DNA from: Prostheceraeus crozeri
Lineage: Eukaryota > Platyhelminthes > Polycladida > Euryleptidae
Assembly: GCA_907163375.1 (NCBI GenBank)
Contig: CAJQUW010006316.1
Span: 496,001 to 560,000 of the forward strand
DNA: 64,000 nucleotides
Direction of reading: 5' to 3'
The stretch's first letter is position 1. Each line of letters begins with the position of its first letter. Shown here piece after piece: positions 1-13,055 of this stretch. The position numbers and the translations under genes are program-made. Below the pieces are notes generated by a model. The model searched no databases, was not told where the DNA came from, and saw only the letters and a list, made by a program, of their open reading frames with translations.

Positions 1-284
1 AAAGATGGCCTCGTTCGAATGCACAGGTTGTTAAAAACAAGGAAATTTAACGAAATGAATGCGGTTTTCGTATACAAAGAAGAAAATGTATAATTTATTT
101 TGGGCCACATCTATTTAGTGATGCGGAAACCACTCGTTTATATACAGCGGTCATTAATAACTAGCTCATGGCAGAAAGATTACTGAGACTTCGGTGCAAC
201 TTTCAGGGAGAAAGTTATCCTTCATCGCGATCTACAACTTTGGATGGAGAGCTTACTGTAAATCCTCGTTTAATATCGCTTCTC

Positions 285-441
285 CTCCAATGGGGCTTTG
301 CACGGCACTGCTGACGTGCATGTAGTCAGACTTCAGCAGAAGCACTGCGATGCCCTTCCTGCCGACTTCCAATGACACTCTCAGGGCTCGACCTCTTGAG
401 CAAAGGATCGCTAGGCCAAGCGTGTTACCACTGTGCCAAGG
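285..441 (-). repeat. tRNA-derived SINE, family A, copy 1
   Basis: The reverse complement aligns over most of its length with the better preserved copy at 13056-13255, including the tRNA-like head (box B-like stretch near 406-416) and the body beginning GGAAGGGCATC. It is a diverged, probably old copy. It lies in the likely continuation of the STARD10-like gene. Confidence 0.6.
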
Positions 442-771
442 AAAATTTGTGAAATTGAAAAGAACATCATATTTATCTTGGACTAGATTGATTCTTCTCT
501 TCTACGTGTGCAGCTCATTTGCACAAAACCCCTCCATGAGAATCTATTTCCTAGAATCACGTGAGAGCAACTTTCCACGTGTTAATATTGGAATCATAAC
601 AATTGAGAGTGGAAGATGACGGAGAATTGTTCTTGCTGCTCAAATCTGAATGAGAATATCGACTTGCAGGTTGGCAGACACCGCAGTAAGGTCACTGTGA
701 TATTTATCAGCCACCAGAGAGACGGTCAGTGTCTTACAGAGGACGGTATTAGCAATGAATAATGAACTCAC

Positions 772-875
772 GGAGTGAAAGACTGAATGATTGAAGATGA
801 TGTATTCTTCAGGAGTTCCGAGCCAGGACCGCTGCGTCACGAAGTCCCGATTCGAGAATGGAGGAGGAGACCGAA
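772..875 (-). CDS. STARD10: STARD10-like START-domain protein, second recognised exon
   Basis: This 104-nt internal exon runs on the minus strand. It is preceded by a polypyrimidine tract and CAG (AG at 876-877 in plus coordinates) and followed by a consensus GTGAGT donor at 771-766. The single base left over from the exon at 19455-19123 plus these 104 nt gives exactly 35 codons. They include [12 protein letters not shown] and YIIFNHSV, which match the KNRDVITLRSWL and YIIMNYSV segment of vertebrate STARD10. This is the middle of the START lipid-binding fold, and family members move phosphatidylcholine and phosphatidylethanolamine between membranes in the cytosol. The exon ends in phase 0, and no following exon was found between here and the window edge, so the gene continues to the left. 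The assignment rests on remembered family sequence; another STARD2/7/10-type paralogue is possible. Confidence 0.85.
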
Positions 876-1469
876 CTGCAAGACAATGAAATAACGGAGG
901 AAAATCCACGAGTTTGAAGAAATGTAAATATTATAACAATTTGAGAGTTTTGTTGTCTTCATGATATTGAATGGGAAAATTCTTTCAAAATTATTAAGAT
1001 GTTATTGAATACGAATTCGCCGCGAAATTTACGTCTTGAAAACTCTCAACATGACAATATAACATCAACATTTTGTGTGGGAGTGAAAGATCTCTCCTCT
1101 ATGTAAACTGCCGCGAGGTAAAATCCAGTCCCCGGGATTACAAAGCTAACTTCTCCACCCGCAATTAACTTTTCCTGTGTAAGCTCCGCTGTAGAAAAAT
1201 CAATAGAAGTCTGTAAACAAGATATGATTAGCCAGAGACTACCAAGATATCGACACAGTCCCTGGATTAGCTCATTCATAGATTTCGCGGTATAGTCATT
1301 AATTTCATAATGAACAATAGACATCTACAAGTCACAAAATGAAAAGCTACATTCTTTCGAGAGGAAATATCAGCTTCCTTCCTTAGCTATCTGTCTATCC
1401 CTCGCTGCACTCGGGCTGTACAACATAGCTGCGGGAGAAAAAGTTGATATTTCTTCTCTCAAGAAAATA
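876..1469. other. Intronic stretch, nothing recognised
   Basis: This is the start of the 18.2-kb STARD10-like intron. Short open frames occur on both strands, but none resembles a known protein. Confidence 0.5.
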
Positions 1470-1745
1470 GCTATAACATGGATTTGTGAGGGCGTGTAGG
1501 CGCTTGATAATGTCCTACATTGTTGCCCGAACAAATCTATGTTAGTACTATTGTGCGTAAATGAATTGACTGGGCAGCAATGTAGGAAAGAAGCGTGCAG
1601 CAATGCTACGAATTCATCTGCAGATATACGCTAACTGAGACTTCCAAAACATCTTTCACGTGCACAGATACAGACATTATCATCACGCGATACTTTGTTG
1701 TCTTCTATTTTCCATATTATGCCATACCTAAATTACCCACAACAA
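1470..1745 (+). repeat. Dispersed hairpin repeat, copy 1
   Basis: It contains an inverted repeat, TCCTACATTGTTGCCC near 1511 against its complement near 1574-1590. The whole segment is similar to 7595-7835, and its first 60 bp are similar to 6890-6985. It looks like a small non-autonomous DNA element. No coding sequence is seen. Confidence 0.55.
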
Positions 1746-3224
1746 GTAGACAGTCGACCCAATATAAATGGTAAAAATACTGCATCAAAAGTTACGTATT
1801 ATTGGAAGAGCGCATTCTTCATGAAAAAAGTTAAATGTATAAATGCAGAAGACAATAAATTCAGGAACCAAATTGCCTTCGAAGACAGTACAATAAGTAC
1901 ATTTATAAGTACAGACTTCAGAGGGAAGTACTATAAGTACAGGAAGTAGATACTGGACACTCTGCTTCTGCAGCAGCAATTCAAGAAATTTATTCAATAT
2001 GCGGTTCCTGGTTTTGCCTGACGACGGCCGGTTGAAATTTGCAGAATAAAAAGTGCATTCAGGAAGTGATTTTTAGCGGAACAACAAACACCAGTCATGT
2101 ATTCCTAAACAATACTCAAACTCAGCTGTACTCAATCATCTGAGAAGGCTCCGAATGAAAGATGTGAAACTAGCATACAACACATGTCAATATGGGCGTG
2201 ACCAATTAAATGCAATAAATAATGAACATTTTCAGGAGCTTAAGACCGGTAAGTAAAGCCAATACCATTCTGCAACGGAGACCATTTTAGAGCACATTGC
2301 TATAACTATCATGATCCTCTTCAAAAGGCCACTGAAAAGAACACTGGCTGACTTCAAATCTTCCTAAACAAATGAACTCATCGATAAGTAAATCTTGATT
2401 TGCCTCCTCGCATATTTGCACGTGCATGTTACAGAATGAAGATCAAATGACGCTTACAGAAGGACTTGCACGTGTTTGCACATCATTTGCATTCAACTCA
2501 CTCGCTACACGTTTTCGAACAGCAGCAGACGATAAACATGTCGACAAGATGTCATAGAAGCATGTTAATGTCCTAAAATCAGATCAGCAGTGCAGAAGAG
2601 ATTTTTTGATCAAAGAAATCGACGAAGAGGGAGTGTCTGTGTACGAAGGTTTTCTCATCCTCTAGTTATAGCTGTCATTGTACGAAACTTGTTACATCCT
2701 CAGGTAAGGTTTGTATCTAGAAGGAGAAGAGAAGAAAACATGAAGAAAGAGCAAGTGGAAAGAACTATCGAACGTGAATGGGCTGGCTGAAGCGTCTTAA
2801 GTCTGATTTGATGTTACGCTTGAGTTTGCCAGGTTATCTTTTGTATGATCAAACTCTCAGAAGTTTCGTGAATTTTTCCAGACTTCGGTAGCAGAGGGAG
2901 ATAGACGATGAAGGGACGTGAGGTCTACTGCTACTGAAGTCTGATTACTCTAAAGTTTCCTCTGCTCAGAACTAAGATAAGACAGCGACGCGGAGGAGTA
3001 AATTTCAGATTGAAATTGTAACAGGCAAAAGTACAATTGTCTGGTAGGTTAATACTTATACATCCTCATTTCCAAGTTTATTATCCGTAACATCCGATCT
3101 TCTATTCCTCCATTAAAACTCTCATTAAAAACTGAAACCTTCAAAGAAAATCATTTTAATTCTAATCAAATCCTAAATTCATTCCTTCTCTTTCCGATTC
3201 TAATGCAGATTGAGAGGAAACTGA
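1746..3224. other. Intronic stretch, nothing recognised
   Basis: AT-rich sequence with only short open frames. Neither a conserved motif nor a clear repeat was found by eye. Confidence 0.45.
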
Positions 3225-3417
3225 ATGAAGAAGTTTTTACCATCACTCTTCCACCACTTGGACGGGGCTTGAACGATGATGACAAAGTCCGACCTTTTTT
3301 CCGCAATGCTGTGATACTTTTAACCCGAATGCCCATCCTATGGACGTCTTTTAACACTTTCGGGACTTGACCTTCAAACCAAAATGTCATTAGTCTGCAC
3401 ACTTGCAGGCATGCCAT
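3225..3417 (-). repeat. tRNA-derived SINE, family A, copy 2
   Basis: Read on the minus strand it follows the copy at 13056-13255: a GGTCAAGTCCCGAA-like box B, then GGATGGGCATTCGGGTTAAAAGTAT, then a tail matching TTCAAGCCCC near 3262. The tRNA-like head is more decayed than in copy 3. Confidence 0.65.
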
Positions 3418-3423
3418 GCATAT

Positions 3424-3472
3424 CGATATCCATGGATGGAAATGGAAATTTAAGAAATATCCATGGATATCG
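3424..3472. repeat. Short perfect inverted repeat
   Basis: CGATATCCATGG at 3424-3435 is mirrored exactly by CCATGGATATCG at 3461-3472, with a 25-nt loop. It abuts the head end of SINE copy 2. Its function is unknown. Confidence 0.5.
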
Positions 3473-6397
3473 TGGAGACTTTTTTTGAATGAATTTCTTC
3501 AAAATTGCTGGCACTACAATGTAATATTGCCGATCAAGATTTTGAACCGCAATATGCTATGAGGCTGAGGGACGTCAGCATTTGTAGATATCTAGACCTC
3601 CTTGATTGAGGCGACCAGACATTCATCTACCCCATTCGTGTATCTATGTTTCTTGAACTGCAATACCTCTGATGGCAGTTCAAGGATGATATCCACATAA
3701 ATTTGGTCAGAGAATTTCACAGAATTTTATGAACAGTTCGTCATACCGGTGAAAATTTGGATAAATTTATACTTATTTCAACAGGAAGGCTATATTTTCA
3801 TTAATACATTCATCACACAAAAGAAAGTGCTGTTTATAAAGTTAATTACTAGTCATTATTATCTGTTTCCGAACAACTGAGCCAGTTGGAAATTTTTGAT
3901 GGCAAATATCTCTATAAAAACTCTGAGCAATTAGCTAGAAATAGAACAGCTCAACTTTCTCAGTAACTGTCCCAAAATGGAGTTTTCCCAATGACCATAG
4001 AGAATATTCACATGCCTAATTATTTCTATAAACAGAATATGACACTAACATTTGGGATTCATGCAGTTTCAACTTTTAATCAAATTTCGTTATCAGAGCT
4101 ACGATATCAGAACTTCGTTCTTTCAGAAGTTTCTCATTAACATTTCAAGGTTTCGATATTTTCCTGAGCACATGATGAGAAACTTTGATAAGTGCGAATT
4201 CTACAAGGAATTGGAAGAATCTTCGAAATCCCATGTATTCTTTGATGAATTATTTAGAAGTAATTAAATTGAGTTCCTGATTTCACTTTCGCATGAGTCA
4301 GAGATGTCTCTACATTCATGGCAAGCAGTGCAGATTATAGAAATCAGAATAATATCATCTCTACCATTTACGTATTTACCAACGCCGCCAGGGAATTTTA
4401 ATAATAAATGGACAAAGAAACCGTCTCTGATGTGGACATCAATTCTGCAGTTCAGAACAAAATCGGAGACGAAAGGATCTCAAGCGGTGATCCCTAGAAT
4501 CATGTAGGGTGACACATGCTTGTAAGCAAATTAATGACTGATTTAATCCTACGATTCATCGTCATTTGTCCACGATTTGGATAAATTACAGCTACAATTC
4601 TTTAGCCTTGAGCCAGCGCTTTGTCTTCCAACTGCAACCACAAGAGGTAGAAAACATGAAAACATCTGCACCTATGATCAAACAATTGGACAGATCGGAG
4701 TCCATATAATCAATTCGATATCATGCTCAAATCATTAATTCAATCAACTCAATCTTCTTTTAGTTCTGAACAACTTACGTATAATAGAAAAATGAATTGT
4801 GATTCTTGAATTTGACAAGCAACTTTTACTTATTCCAATCTTTCGATTATTTCCTTTGTCAGAGGTCCAATGAAATATTTTTTAACATTCTAAGACATTG
4901 GAACACCTCCATGTAGACGACAGGGACAAATTAACGGATTCTAACTCTGATAAAATTTCCTACATAATAACAGGCGCAATGCTTGCACAAACTTAGTAAC
5001 CAAGCTTCCCTAAGCCTAAGTGACGCCATAGTCTAGTAGATAGCTACGTTTTCACACTGAACTACTGTAAAGGAGTCTTCTAAAATAATAGCCGGTTAGA
5101 CAAGGCATGTAATTATATATCAAACTAACATTACTACAATGAATAACAAAAATGATTTCCCCTTTTTCACGCTGATGATCACTTTAAAAAAGGACCAAAA
5201 GCTTTTAAAAAAAACCCAACAAGCTTCACCAGACAACTTGACTTCCTGCAATATCCGATTTCGGGCACTTTCCACCTTCAAAACCAAGTTTATTCGCAAT
5301 TAGAATATAGGCTATTCACCCACTCATGGCTACTCCAATGTCAATTGTAATTGATTAATGGGATCAATAACTCAAACATCTTTTAAACAGGTTCATCTTT
5401 GAAAAATCTTCAGGATATCCAGGTCTACAACCCAGATTAGCATTTCAAATTATCAGTTTCTAAGAGTCGTCAAAAGATTCCATCTTCAATAGGTTAGAAT
5501 AACAATAATATTCACTTTTATATGACATAAATGCAAAATTCCTGGAATACAAAGACGGATGGCTTTCTTATTTCTCTGCATGTCAAACTTTCTTGAAGCA
5601 GCTCATTTGACCTCAATGAAGATCTTGGGCAATTTCAATATATTGAAAGGTTTGAATTATAAGGTCCACAGATATTTTTGTGCCGATCATAGATATCTTC
5701 GACCTCCAAACTTAACAAGAGTGCTCTTTTTCATGGACTTATCATAGATTTCCATGTCTCTTTGCAGTTGAACGAAATTCAAACTCCTACACTTTCCACA
5801 ACAAGAAGTGCGTACACATCATTATCAGCAGGATCAGATTCATTTCGTTCCACAATTGAAACTAGTTAAATAAAACCTTCATGAGAGCAACCATTTTCTG
5901 TGCTTCACCAAGTTCCAATCTATTTGTCTAAAGGAAATTGGTGGCATATGAGATTCATGAAAGGAAATCTGATGTCAGCATTGAAAATTGACTCCCTTGT
6001 CAGAAGAAAGTTCATCAAGTTTCACGATAAATATTTCATTTGAAACAACAGGATGGAAATATCGGACAGTTCGATACCATGCAGGGAGAGTGCTATCAGA
6101 TTTTACTTGGTATTTCTCTGTCAAGATGCATGTTCACAAATGTAATCTACACTTGACAACTTGACATCATCCAAAAACAGAAGGCAATCACTGGCACAAA
6201 GCTGATTATGAACAATATCAGTGATATCTCTGCTTGTATCTCAAGGACGCGGCACGAAATGAGCAAAGTACAGCTGGTTGCAAAGTCGAATATGAAAAAT
6301 AAAACAGCCATGATACTTTCTCCTGACAGACAACAAATATCGTAGCGATCAATATGAAAAAACATAAATTTTTGAAACAAATAAGAACGAAAATTTT
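3473..6397. other. Intronic stretch, nothing recognised
   Basis: About 2.9 kb of AT-rich sequence. A 71-codon open frame at 4052-4267 shows no motif I know. The right edge leads into the hairpin-GAAA motif at 6405-6434, so part of it may be decayed Penelope-like sequence. Confidence 0.4.
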
Positions 6398-6404
6398 CTC
6401 AACG

Positions 6405-6434
6405 TTTCGCTCAATATCTATAGAGCATTCTCAA
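6405..6434 (-). other. Hairpin-GAAA motif (Penelope-terminus-like)
   Basis: On the minus strand it reads TTGAGAA, T, stem GCTC, a 10-nt loop, stem GAGC, GAAA, then CGTTGAG. The order (YTGANRA, hairpin, GAAA) is shared by four other loci in the window. It is the kind of module known near the ends of Penelope-like elements, some of which carry hammerhead ribozymes. Stems I and III of a ribozyme are not evident here. Confidence 0.4.
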
Positions 6435-7594
6435 GGGCACAGACAAAAATCAACGCATGAATTGAACTCGAGAAGTCATTAGAAATGACACTTTCGTTGC
6501 AAGATGAATTTAGCTTTCACTTTCACAAGCGCTGTTGAAAATAAAATTTGATAATTATAATAATTTTTCAGTTTTTACACGATGTAAACTAATAAACGCA
6601 ATTCAAAAATGATGTCTATGTTACAAAATCTTTCACGTCCCATAAGAAACTGCAAGCCATTTAAATTTATATGAACGTTTTTAGATTTGAAGAGACAGCT
6701 CCAAAATTGAAGGAGATTTGAAGGAAAATTCCTCCAATTTCAAATTACATATGAAAAAGTGCCAGTACTTTTTTAACACTGCGTTCATCCTTCCTATAAG
6801 GGTGAAATTTCTACACAGCTCTCATCTTCAAAGTACTTTATATTTCATATTGCAATAATCTCTATGATTATTGCTTCCATTATATAACATTAACATGGAT
6901 TTTTGACGGCGCGTAGGCGTCTGAAAATGTACTACATTGTCTACTTATATTTCTAAATCCATGGTGCAATGATATAGGAATAATGGCATTACCCTGGCGT
7001 CATTTTTCAATACTTATAACATGGAAGTTACTGCTAAGATCATAGACTTTTAATTGCAGAAGAATGAAGATATATTACCTTTCAAATGACAGCATGGTCG
7101 GCGCGTAGCGCCAGACGATTAAGGCTGATCATTTAAAAGGCAATATATGCATTGTTACTGAACTTAAAATCTATGACATCAAAAATCCAACATTTTAATC
7201 TGCAAAAGACTCAAATCTATGATAATTTTCTACACAGCCCATGCAGCTCAGAACATCAAAGTATGTCAAGCTTGAGACATGTGCGAGTCCAAATTGTGAA
7301 CCATAGGAATCACTTCAATGTCATTTTCACTGATAATGCGAAGGTGGATGGTGAGATGCTCCTACCTCAATGTTATTACATAGCAAATTGGACGGCCTTA
7401 ATCATGCAATTAAGGCCGTCTAATTTGGATTTGGAGATATATGAATGACTTTCATAGAAAAATGACATGTGAAATATCGGCGGACAACCCTACTTACTCA
7501 GTAACAATGTTCTGTTACAGGAAGTCTATGGATGTAGACAATGGAAATACCACATGAAATTTCTCGGTAAGTAATGGACAAATCGTCGTCCTCT
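6435..7594. other. Intronic stretch with repeat fragments and a hairpin
   Basis: A fragment of the dispersed hairpin repeat is at 6890-6985 (GGATTTTTGACGGCGCGTAG). A 19-bp near-perfect stem is at 7384-7402 / 7409-7427, with a 6-nt loop and the core GACGGCCTTAAT. No gene is recognised. Confidence 0.45.
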
Positions 7595-7835
7595 GATTTG
7601 TTCCTACATTGTTACCCGAAAGAATCTATGATAATACTATTGTGCGTAATTAAAATGATCTGGGCAACAATGTAGGAAAAACCGGGCAGCAATACTATGA
7701 ATGCACATGTAGATATACGCTGAGATTTCTAAAACCATCTTTCACATGCAGAGAAACAGACATCATCATTACGGGATACATTGTTGCCCTCCTTTTTTCA
7801 CATTGTGCCACATCTAAATTAAGCACAATGAAGTT
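7595..7835 (+). repeat. Dispersed hairpin repeat, copy 2
   Basis: It is colinear with 1510-1745: the same inverted CCTACATTGTTRCCC pair, the same central ACTATTGTGCGTAA, and the same trailing GATATACGCT and CATCTTTCAC. It is diverged but clearly homologous. Confidence 0.55.
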
Positions 7836-8356
7836 TATGCTTTACAATAAACCGTCTTTAATTTTTTTCATTTTATAACACGTAATTTCTTGTTCAAAAG
7901 GAAACAATTAGCAATGGAAGTAAGTACACAGAAGTTATGCCTTCAAAGTGGAGGTTGGAATAGACCGTCTTTATTCCACTTTTCTCACATAGAAAGTTTT
8001 TCATTCCGAAAAAACGATAAATTCCACATGGAAATCTCAAGAAATACCACTGATATCTACAATGCCATAACAAATAGAGGTGGATTTTGACAGCCGTAGA
8101 ATTTTGTTGTCCATAGATTCTGCGGATCCTGTGAAATATGAAGTTACTTACGCAGCAAGTGCAACGTATCCATCTTAATTGAGTTATTCTCGGTCAACAA
8201 ACTATGCCCTCAACCTTCGGGCTCGTGCATGGACATGTTGATCTCGAAAAATGCAATGGAGATGGACACTTCGCACTTGTTGTTTAAATAACTACTACAA
8301 ATTTCCCAGTTAACGCTGTCATAGGAGAAAATTGGAGAAACTCAAAAAAGATCATC
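7836..8356. other. Intronic stretch, nothing recognised
   Basis: AT-rich sequence; a 66-codon open frame at 7890-8090 has no recognisable motif. Confidence 0.4.
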
Positions 8357-9104
8357 ACTAAGAATAAATTGTTAAGAATTTTGTATTGAAAGAAAGTCAA
8401 GTTGTTTATTATAAAAAAGTTGAACAATATATTTCGACTATTACACCATAGCCATTATCAAGAAAAGAATTCATGGTAAAAACAAAAGATTTAAAATTTG
8501 ATGTAGAGAATCATAGAATTAACACTGTAAAGACTTATAAACATGAATGATATCTATTATGCGTAGAATGGAAAGATATCTGGCAGCAGAAATGTGCTGC
8601 TAACCTATCTCTCCCCAACCTCCCAACCAAAAATTCTTCTAGCCCTTCACATTCAGCTCGACTATTAATCGAGGGCTTGAGCTTCCGTATAAAGATGGAT
8701 TCCTTGAGTCTTAAATTTGGTTCATCGTCTGCTGTTGTTAATATCTTTATGTTAAATTTTTTATTTTTGTATGTTATTTTGTGGTTAAAATTGGTTGGGA
8801 GGTTGGGGAGAGATAGGTTAGCAGCACATTTCTGCTGCCAGATATCTTTTCATTCTACGCATAATAGATATCATTCATGTTTATAAGTCTTTACAGTGTT
8901 AATTCTATGATTCTCTACATCAAATTTTAAATCTTTTGTTTTTACCATGAATTCTTTTCTTGATAATGGCTATGGTGTAATAGTCGAAATATATTGATCA
9001 ACTTTTTATACGATTTTATAATAAACAACTTGACTTTCTTTCAATACAAAATTCTTAACAACTACATGTGCAGTCAAGGCATATTTCCTCAACTAAGAAT
9101 AAAT
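8357..9104. mobile_element. Foldback element with one-sided tail and 13-bp target duplication
   Basis: Arms at 8370-8630 and 8791-9060 are near-identical inverted repeats of about 260-270 bp around a 160-bp loop. A 31-bp tail (9061-9091) follows the right arm only. The whole is flanked by the 13-bp direct repeat ACTAAGAATAAAT at 8357-8369 and 9092-9104. Each arm carries the motif TTGATAA, T, stem GGCTAT/ATAGTC, GAAA (minus at 8432-8461, plus at 8960-8989). Inverted terminal blocks plus a short one-sided extension and a target duplication of this size are known for Penelope-like elements, so I read it as a Penelope-derived non-autonomous copy. No coding sequence remains. Confidence 0.75.
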
Positions 9105-10055
9105 GAACACAGGAAATTCATTGAAGAGTTATTCATTTCATGCTGAAGATTTCTTCATTGAAGAATTCAACTCGAACTATCTAGACCGCAATTAGCAATA
9201 TTAACTCGATGATCTTTATAAGTGAATGCTGTGTGAAATGGTTTTTCATATTACACAAGAAGACGCCAGACGAAATATGCTTTGTAAGCTAGGAAACGTC
9301 TCCATTTCTATCACATAATGGGTTCTAATTGAATTGAATCAACGACCCGATATTACATAAAAAAGAGCTGTAGGTTCTTCAGAACATTTAAAAATCAATT
9401 CAATCACTATCTCTGATGAAAGAACTGGAAAACTAAGACTTCATATTGTTTACGTTCATCAAGTGATGCAGAGCTTTGCAAATTCGGCTACAGAGAAGAT
9501 GAAAAATTCTGTTTCTTTGTACAAGAATAAGCGATGCATACTTTGGAAACAGAAATCAGAAGCAGATATTGCAAGCATTGTGAACAAACCATTGTTGATT
9601 GGATTACGCCAACACTGAAAAAACGATACAAAAAATAACCTACTACATTAATGTCTGTCAATTCTGATCGGAGTAATAAGTCTTCGACTGAATAAACAAG
9701 TTTACAAATTCGCGATCAGCTGAATTAAACTGATTGAAATAATCCAGTTGAAGTTGATCATGAAACGTTGATTAAGTAAACTTGTTTATTCACTCCAAGA
9801 CTTATTGCTCCGATTAAATCAACAGATGCAGTGCCGATGGAAGGCGCTGATGAACATCCTATACAACATGACGTAAACTGCAGTTTCTACATACAGTCGA
9901 TGGAAAACTTTACTAATAGCAGCTAAAATGTGAAGGGAGCATTTCGTTAAGATAATGGACATAAAGGAAATTTCGACGTCAGGTTGCGTCACTGTCATAT
10001 AGATCGATTCATTTGCGTTTTGGCTAGTCTAGAGCGAGAATAATCCTATCCCAGT
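9105..10055. other. Intronic stretch with one small MITE-like hairpin
   Basis: Within it, 9668-9813 has arms of about 38 bp (TCGGAGTAATAAGTCTT near the left, its near-complement at the right end) around about 70 bp. No flanking duplication is obvious. Nothing else is recognised. Confidence 0.45.
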
Positions 10056-10573
10056 CATTGGGCTGTTCATCAACTAAAATTCTGCCGGCTGAATGTCAAA
10101 CCGATTTAATTTTCTGCCGGTAAATAGTTTTTGAACTACAGTATGATACCGAGACCGACTGAAAATTCTGCTGATTTATGCCACCAGCAGAATTTTCAGT
10201 GGCTTCCGATATTATACTATTATACTATCGTTCAAAACCATAGAATTATACTGTTTATCTGAAGTTCGCTAGAATGGAAATTGACTCAAGGTCGCGGCAC
10301 ATCCGGGGGAACTAAGTTGGGGCATGAATGACCAATTAAAAGCTTCGATTTACTCATGTGACTGATTCTAACCCAATGATACAGACGTTGGCAGGTGCAT
10401 CTAAGTGAAAATGCGTGCGATTTATGTGCCGTTATTGTGCATTGCATGAAGCTTAATTTCCATTCTAGAGGTTTTATTGTTGTCAATTTCTATGTTCAAA
10501 ACTATTTACCGGCAGAAAATTAAATCGGTTTAATATTCAGCCGGCAGAATTTTAGTTGATGAAGCCCCCATTG
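10056..10573. mobile_element. MITE with about 75-bp terminal inverted repeats
   Basis: The left end GGCTGTTCATCAACTAAAA at 10061 is mirrored at the right end, 10550-10568. Both arms contain CTGCCGGCTGAAT and CTGCCGGTAAATAG in mirror order. CATTG flanks both sides (10056-10060 and 10569-10573) as a candidate 5-bp target duplication. A smaller palindrome around TTCTGCTG/CAGCAGAA lies inside near 10170-10200. There is no transposase. The superfamily is not assigned. Confidence 0.65.
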
Positions 10574-13055
10574 TATGCAATGTTAACAAGCGATAGAAAT
10601 TGACATAGATATTGGTCTCTCTTTAGCTTGTGTGATTGACCAAGCGCGCGCATCGCAGAAGTGGCTCGCATCAGCGAATACAGAGACGTCAGCGTTCAGA
10701 TTGCATGCAGGTCTGTCAAGCGAAAGGTACGTGCATACACAGAATTAGACAGGTCGTCTCTTCTTCTTCAGTTTGAATAGAAAGGAAGCATTGGAACATG
10801 TAACGTTAATGAAATGGTACAATCTGCTGACATAATACCATAGCAATCGAACAACCAGTTCAACATTATACACGTCAGATTGTGCGATGTTTCAATGACT
10901 GTTATCAACCGGATCACACAGCAAAGAGACACAGTCGATGTGAAGTTCTACAGAGAAGTTTGTGAACGTTTTTTCATGCGCCTGCTAACTTTTTTAATAA
11001 TAATCGGAGGGCCCAACATTATCGAGAAAACTTTTACGCAATGATCTGAATTTTACGAATCTGAAGGAATCGTGACGATCGGAGCATTTTGAAGGCATTC
11101 AGAGCAATCTGCAAGCGACGCACGACTATTTTTCCTATCTCTGTAAAGTATTAAAAATTTCTTTTTGCCTTCTTAATAAGTTCCTGCGTGTGCCATTGTT
11201 TTGAATCAGTTTGCACTTCTAGCAAAATGACACGATTAAACAATCTAATTCTGTGCGTGCATATCTTTAACTCAATTTTTCTCCGCGATAAATTCATCAA
11301 ATGGAAATATCATTCGGCAGAATTCAGACTTGAATTTGCGCTACGTTTAATGGAAAATTGATGTTCTTGCCCTTCGAGACTAGCTCTGGCCGTGACCATC
11401 AGTGCTGATTAATGTCATCTCTAGACCCAAATACGCAGACAATGTAATATATTTCTGTGGTCTCAGTATTAGAGTTCGTTGGTTCTTGATACAGTCGATG
11501 ATGAATGCATTGAAAGGAGAAACCGTGTTGCATTCGGTCAATTTCAGCAGTTTGGTCGTATCTTTGTAAACGTGGCGTTTATGACGATGATAATCCAACT
11601 TCAATCATAACCATTAACGTACAACATTGTGACACATTTTGAGGAAGGCTGACTGGCATCAGTCAATGTCAGCATCAACAGACAGAAAATGGAGTTACAT
11701 GCTCAAGAGGACTAATTTGAAATACACTAACAATTAAATCGATATTGAGCACTTTAAAATTTCATTTTAAGCTTTTATTAGGGATGCGGCCAAAATTACA
11801 TCCAATAGTCAATGATATATGAAAATTCTTTGAGAAATGTGAATCTCCTGCCCATCTCCCACTTCATCGTCTTCCGTTCAAACTCACACGTTTCGGTCAT
11901 TCTTCCATTCTCTATTGCTCTACTTGTAAACGACTGAATTCTTTCTTTCTTTTAACTTTCCTTCATGTTCACAGATGTAGAAGGTCTCATTTTGCAATGA
12001 ATTATTTTCATATGCCTTGCAGTCTTCAACCTATTGCAATTCACTTGTCAAATATGAACCGGGTGCATCTTTACAGATGATTTCAAGTCCTGCATATTTA
12101 CAACACTTCAGATCTCATCACTATCATAGCCCACACATTTGTTCCTACAACAGCGACTTTGCACTTTCAGCTCAATACGAGAAATCTCTACTTCGATTTC
12201 TACATACCGGTAGGTTGCTTTGAGATTGCATGTCACTTAAACTCTCAATCTCTATTGAATATCTGTGCTATGCAAAGTTAACTCTATTTTACCGATAGGT
12301 TGGAGTACCTCTCCTCCCCTTCAACACATTTTGATATTGCTTAAAGCTATAACAGCTACAAATCCAATATCTTGAGACTGTTAGTTTTATGCATCTCTGC
12401 AAAGAACCAATTCACAAAAATGCTACATTTCTTTAAAACTTTGCAAAACTTTTTGAAAATCGAGCATTTTTGTCAGCACAAAATCCAGCATCTTGATAAA
12501 TACAGATTACTTAAAGACCATCGACAAAAATACGTCTGAAGTAGATCTGAAGTTGATGGGAATGATGATCTACAATTATTTTGAGAGTAACCACAGAAGG
12601 CGCTGGTCGCCAAAGACCTGTCAGAACTGAAAATTACATCTACAACCCAAAACAGATTGAGGATTATTGACTTTACTTATCTCCGAAAAATATTACGCTA
12701 GAAAAAAACAGTGAGATGTTTTGGTTTGTTTGTGCTCTTCTTTGAGTGTAGGCACAATCATTCTTTTGATTCGTATTGATCTTGAGCAGTTAATTATGTA
12801 AATAAACATTTTGGGAGGTTCGCAGTTTTTGAAACAACTCGTAGTGATAGCATCAATTTTGAATCCCTCAATTGCAAAAGTAATAGGATTTAGCACGCTG
12901 TGCTGCTTACTTGCAAGAACAGAAAAACTCTCAGTTTCCGATAATTCAAATTTTGTAGTTTGCCCAGAGGGGCACTTTATTGCCCCATCGTGGAGCGGGT
13001 TCAATAATAAGGATGCATTTGGAAGACAAGCAGAAATATTTTCGTGTCTTTTCGT
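10574..13055. other. Intronic stretch, nothing recognised
   Basis: About 2.5 kb. Overlapping open frames of up to 145 codons near 12693-13130 on both strands continue into the SINE at 13056 and match no known protein, so I do not call them genes. Confidence 0.4.
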
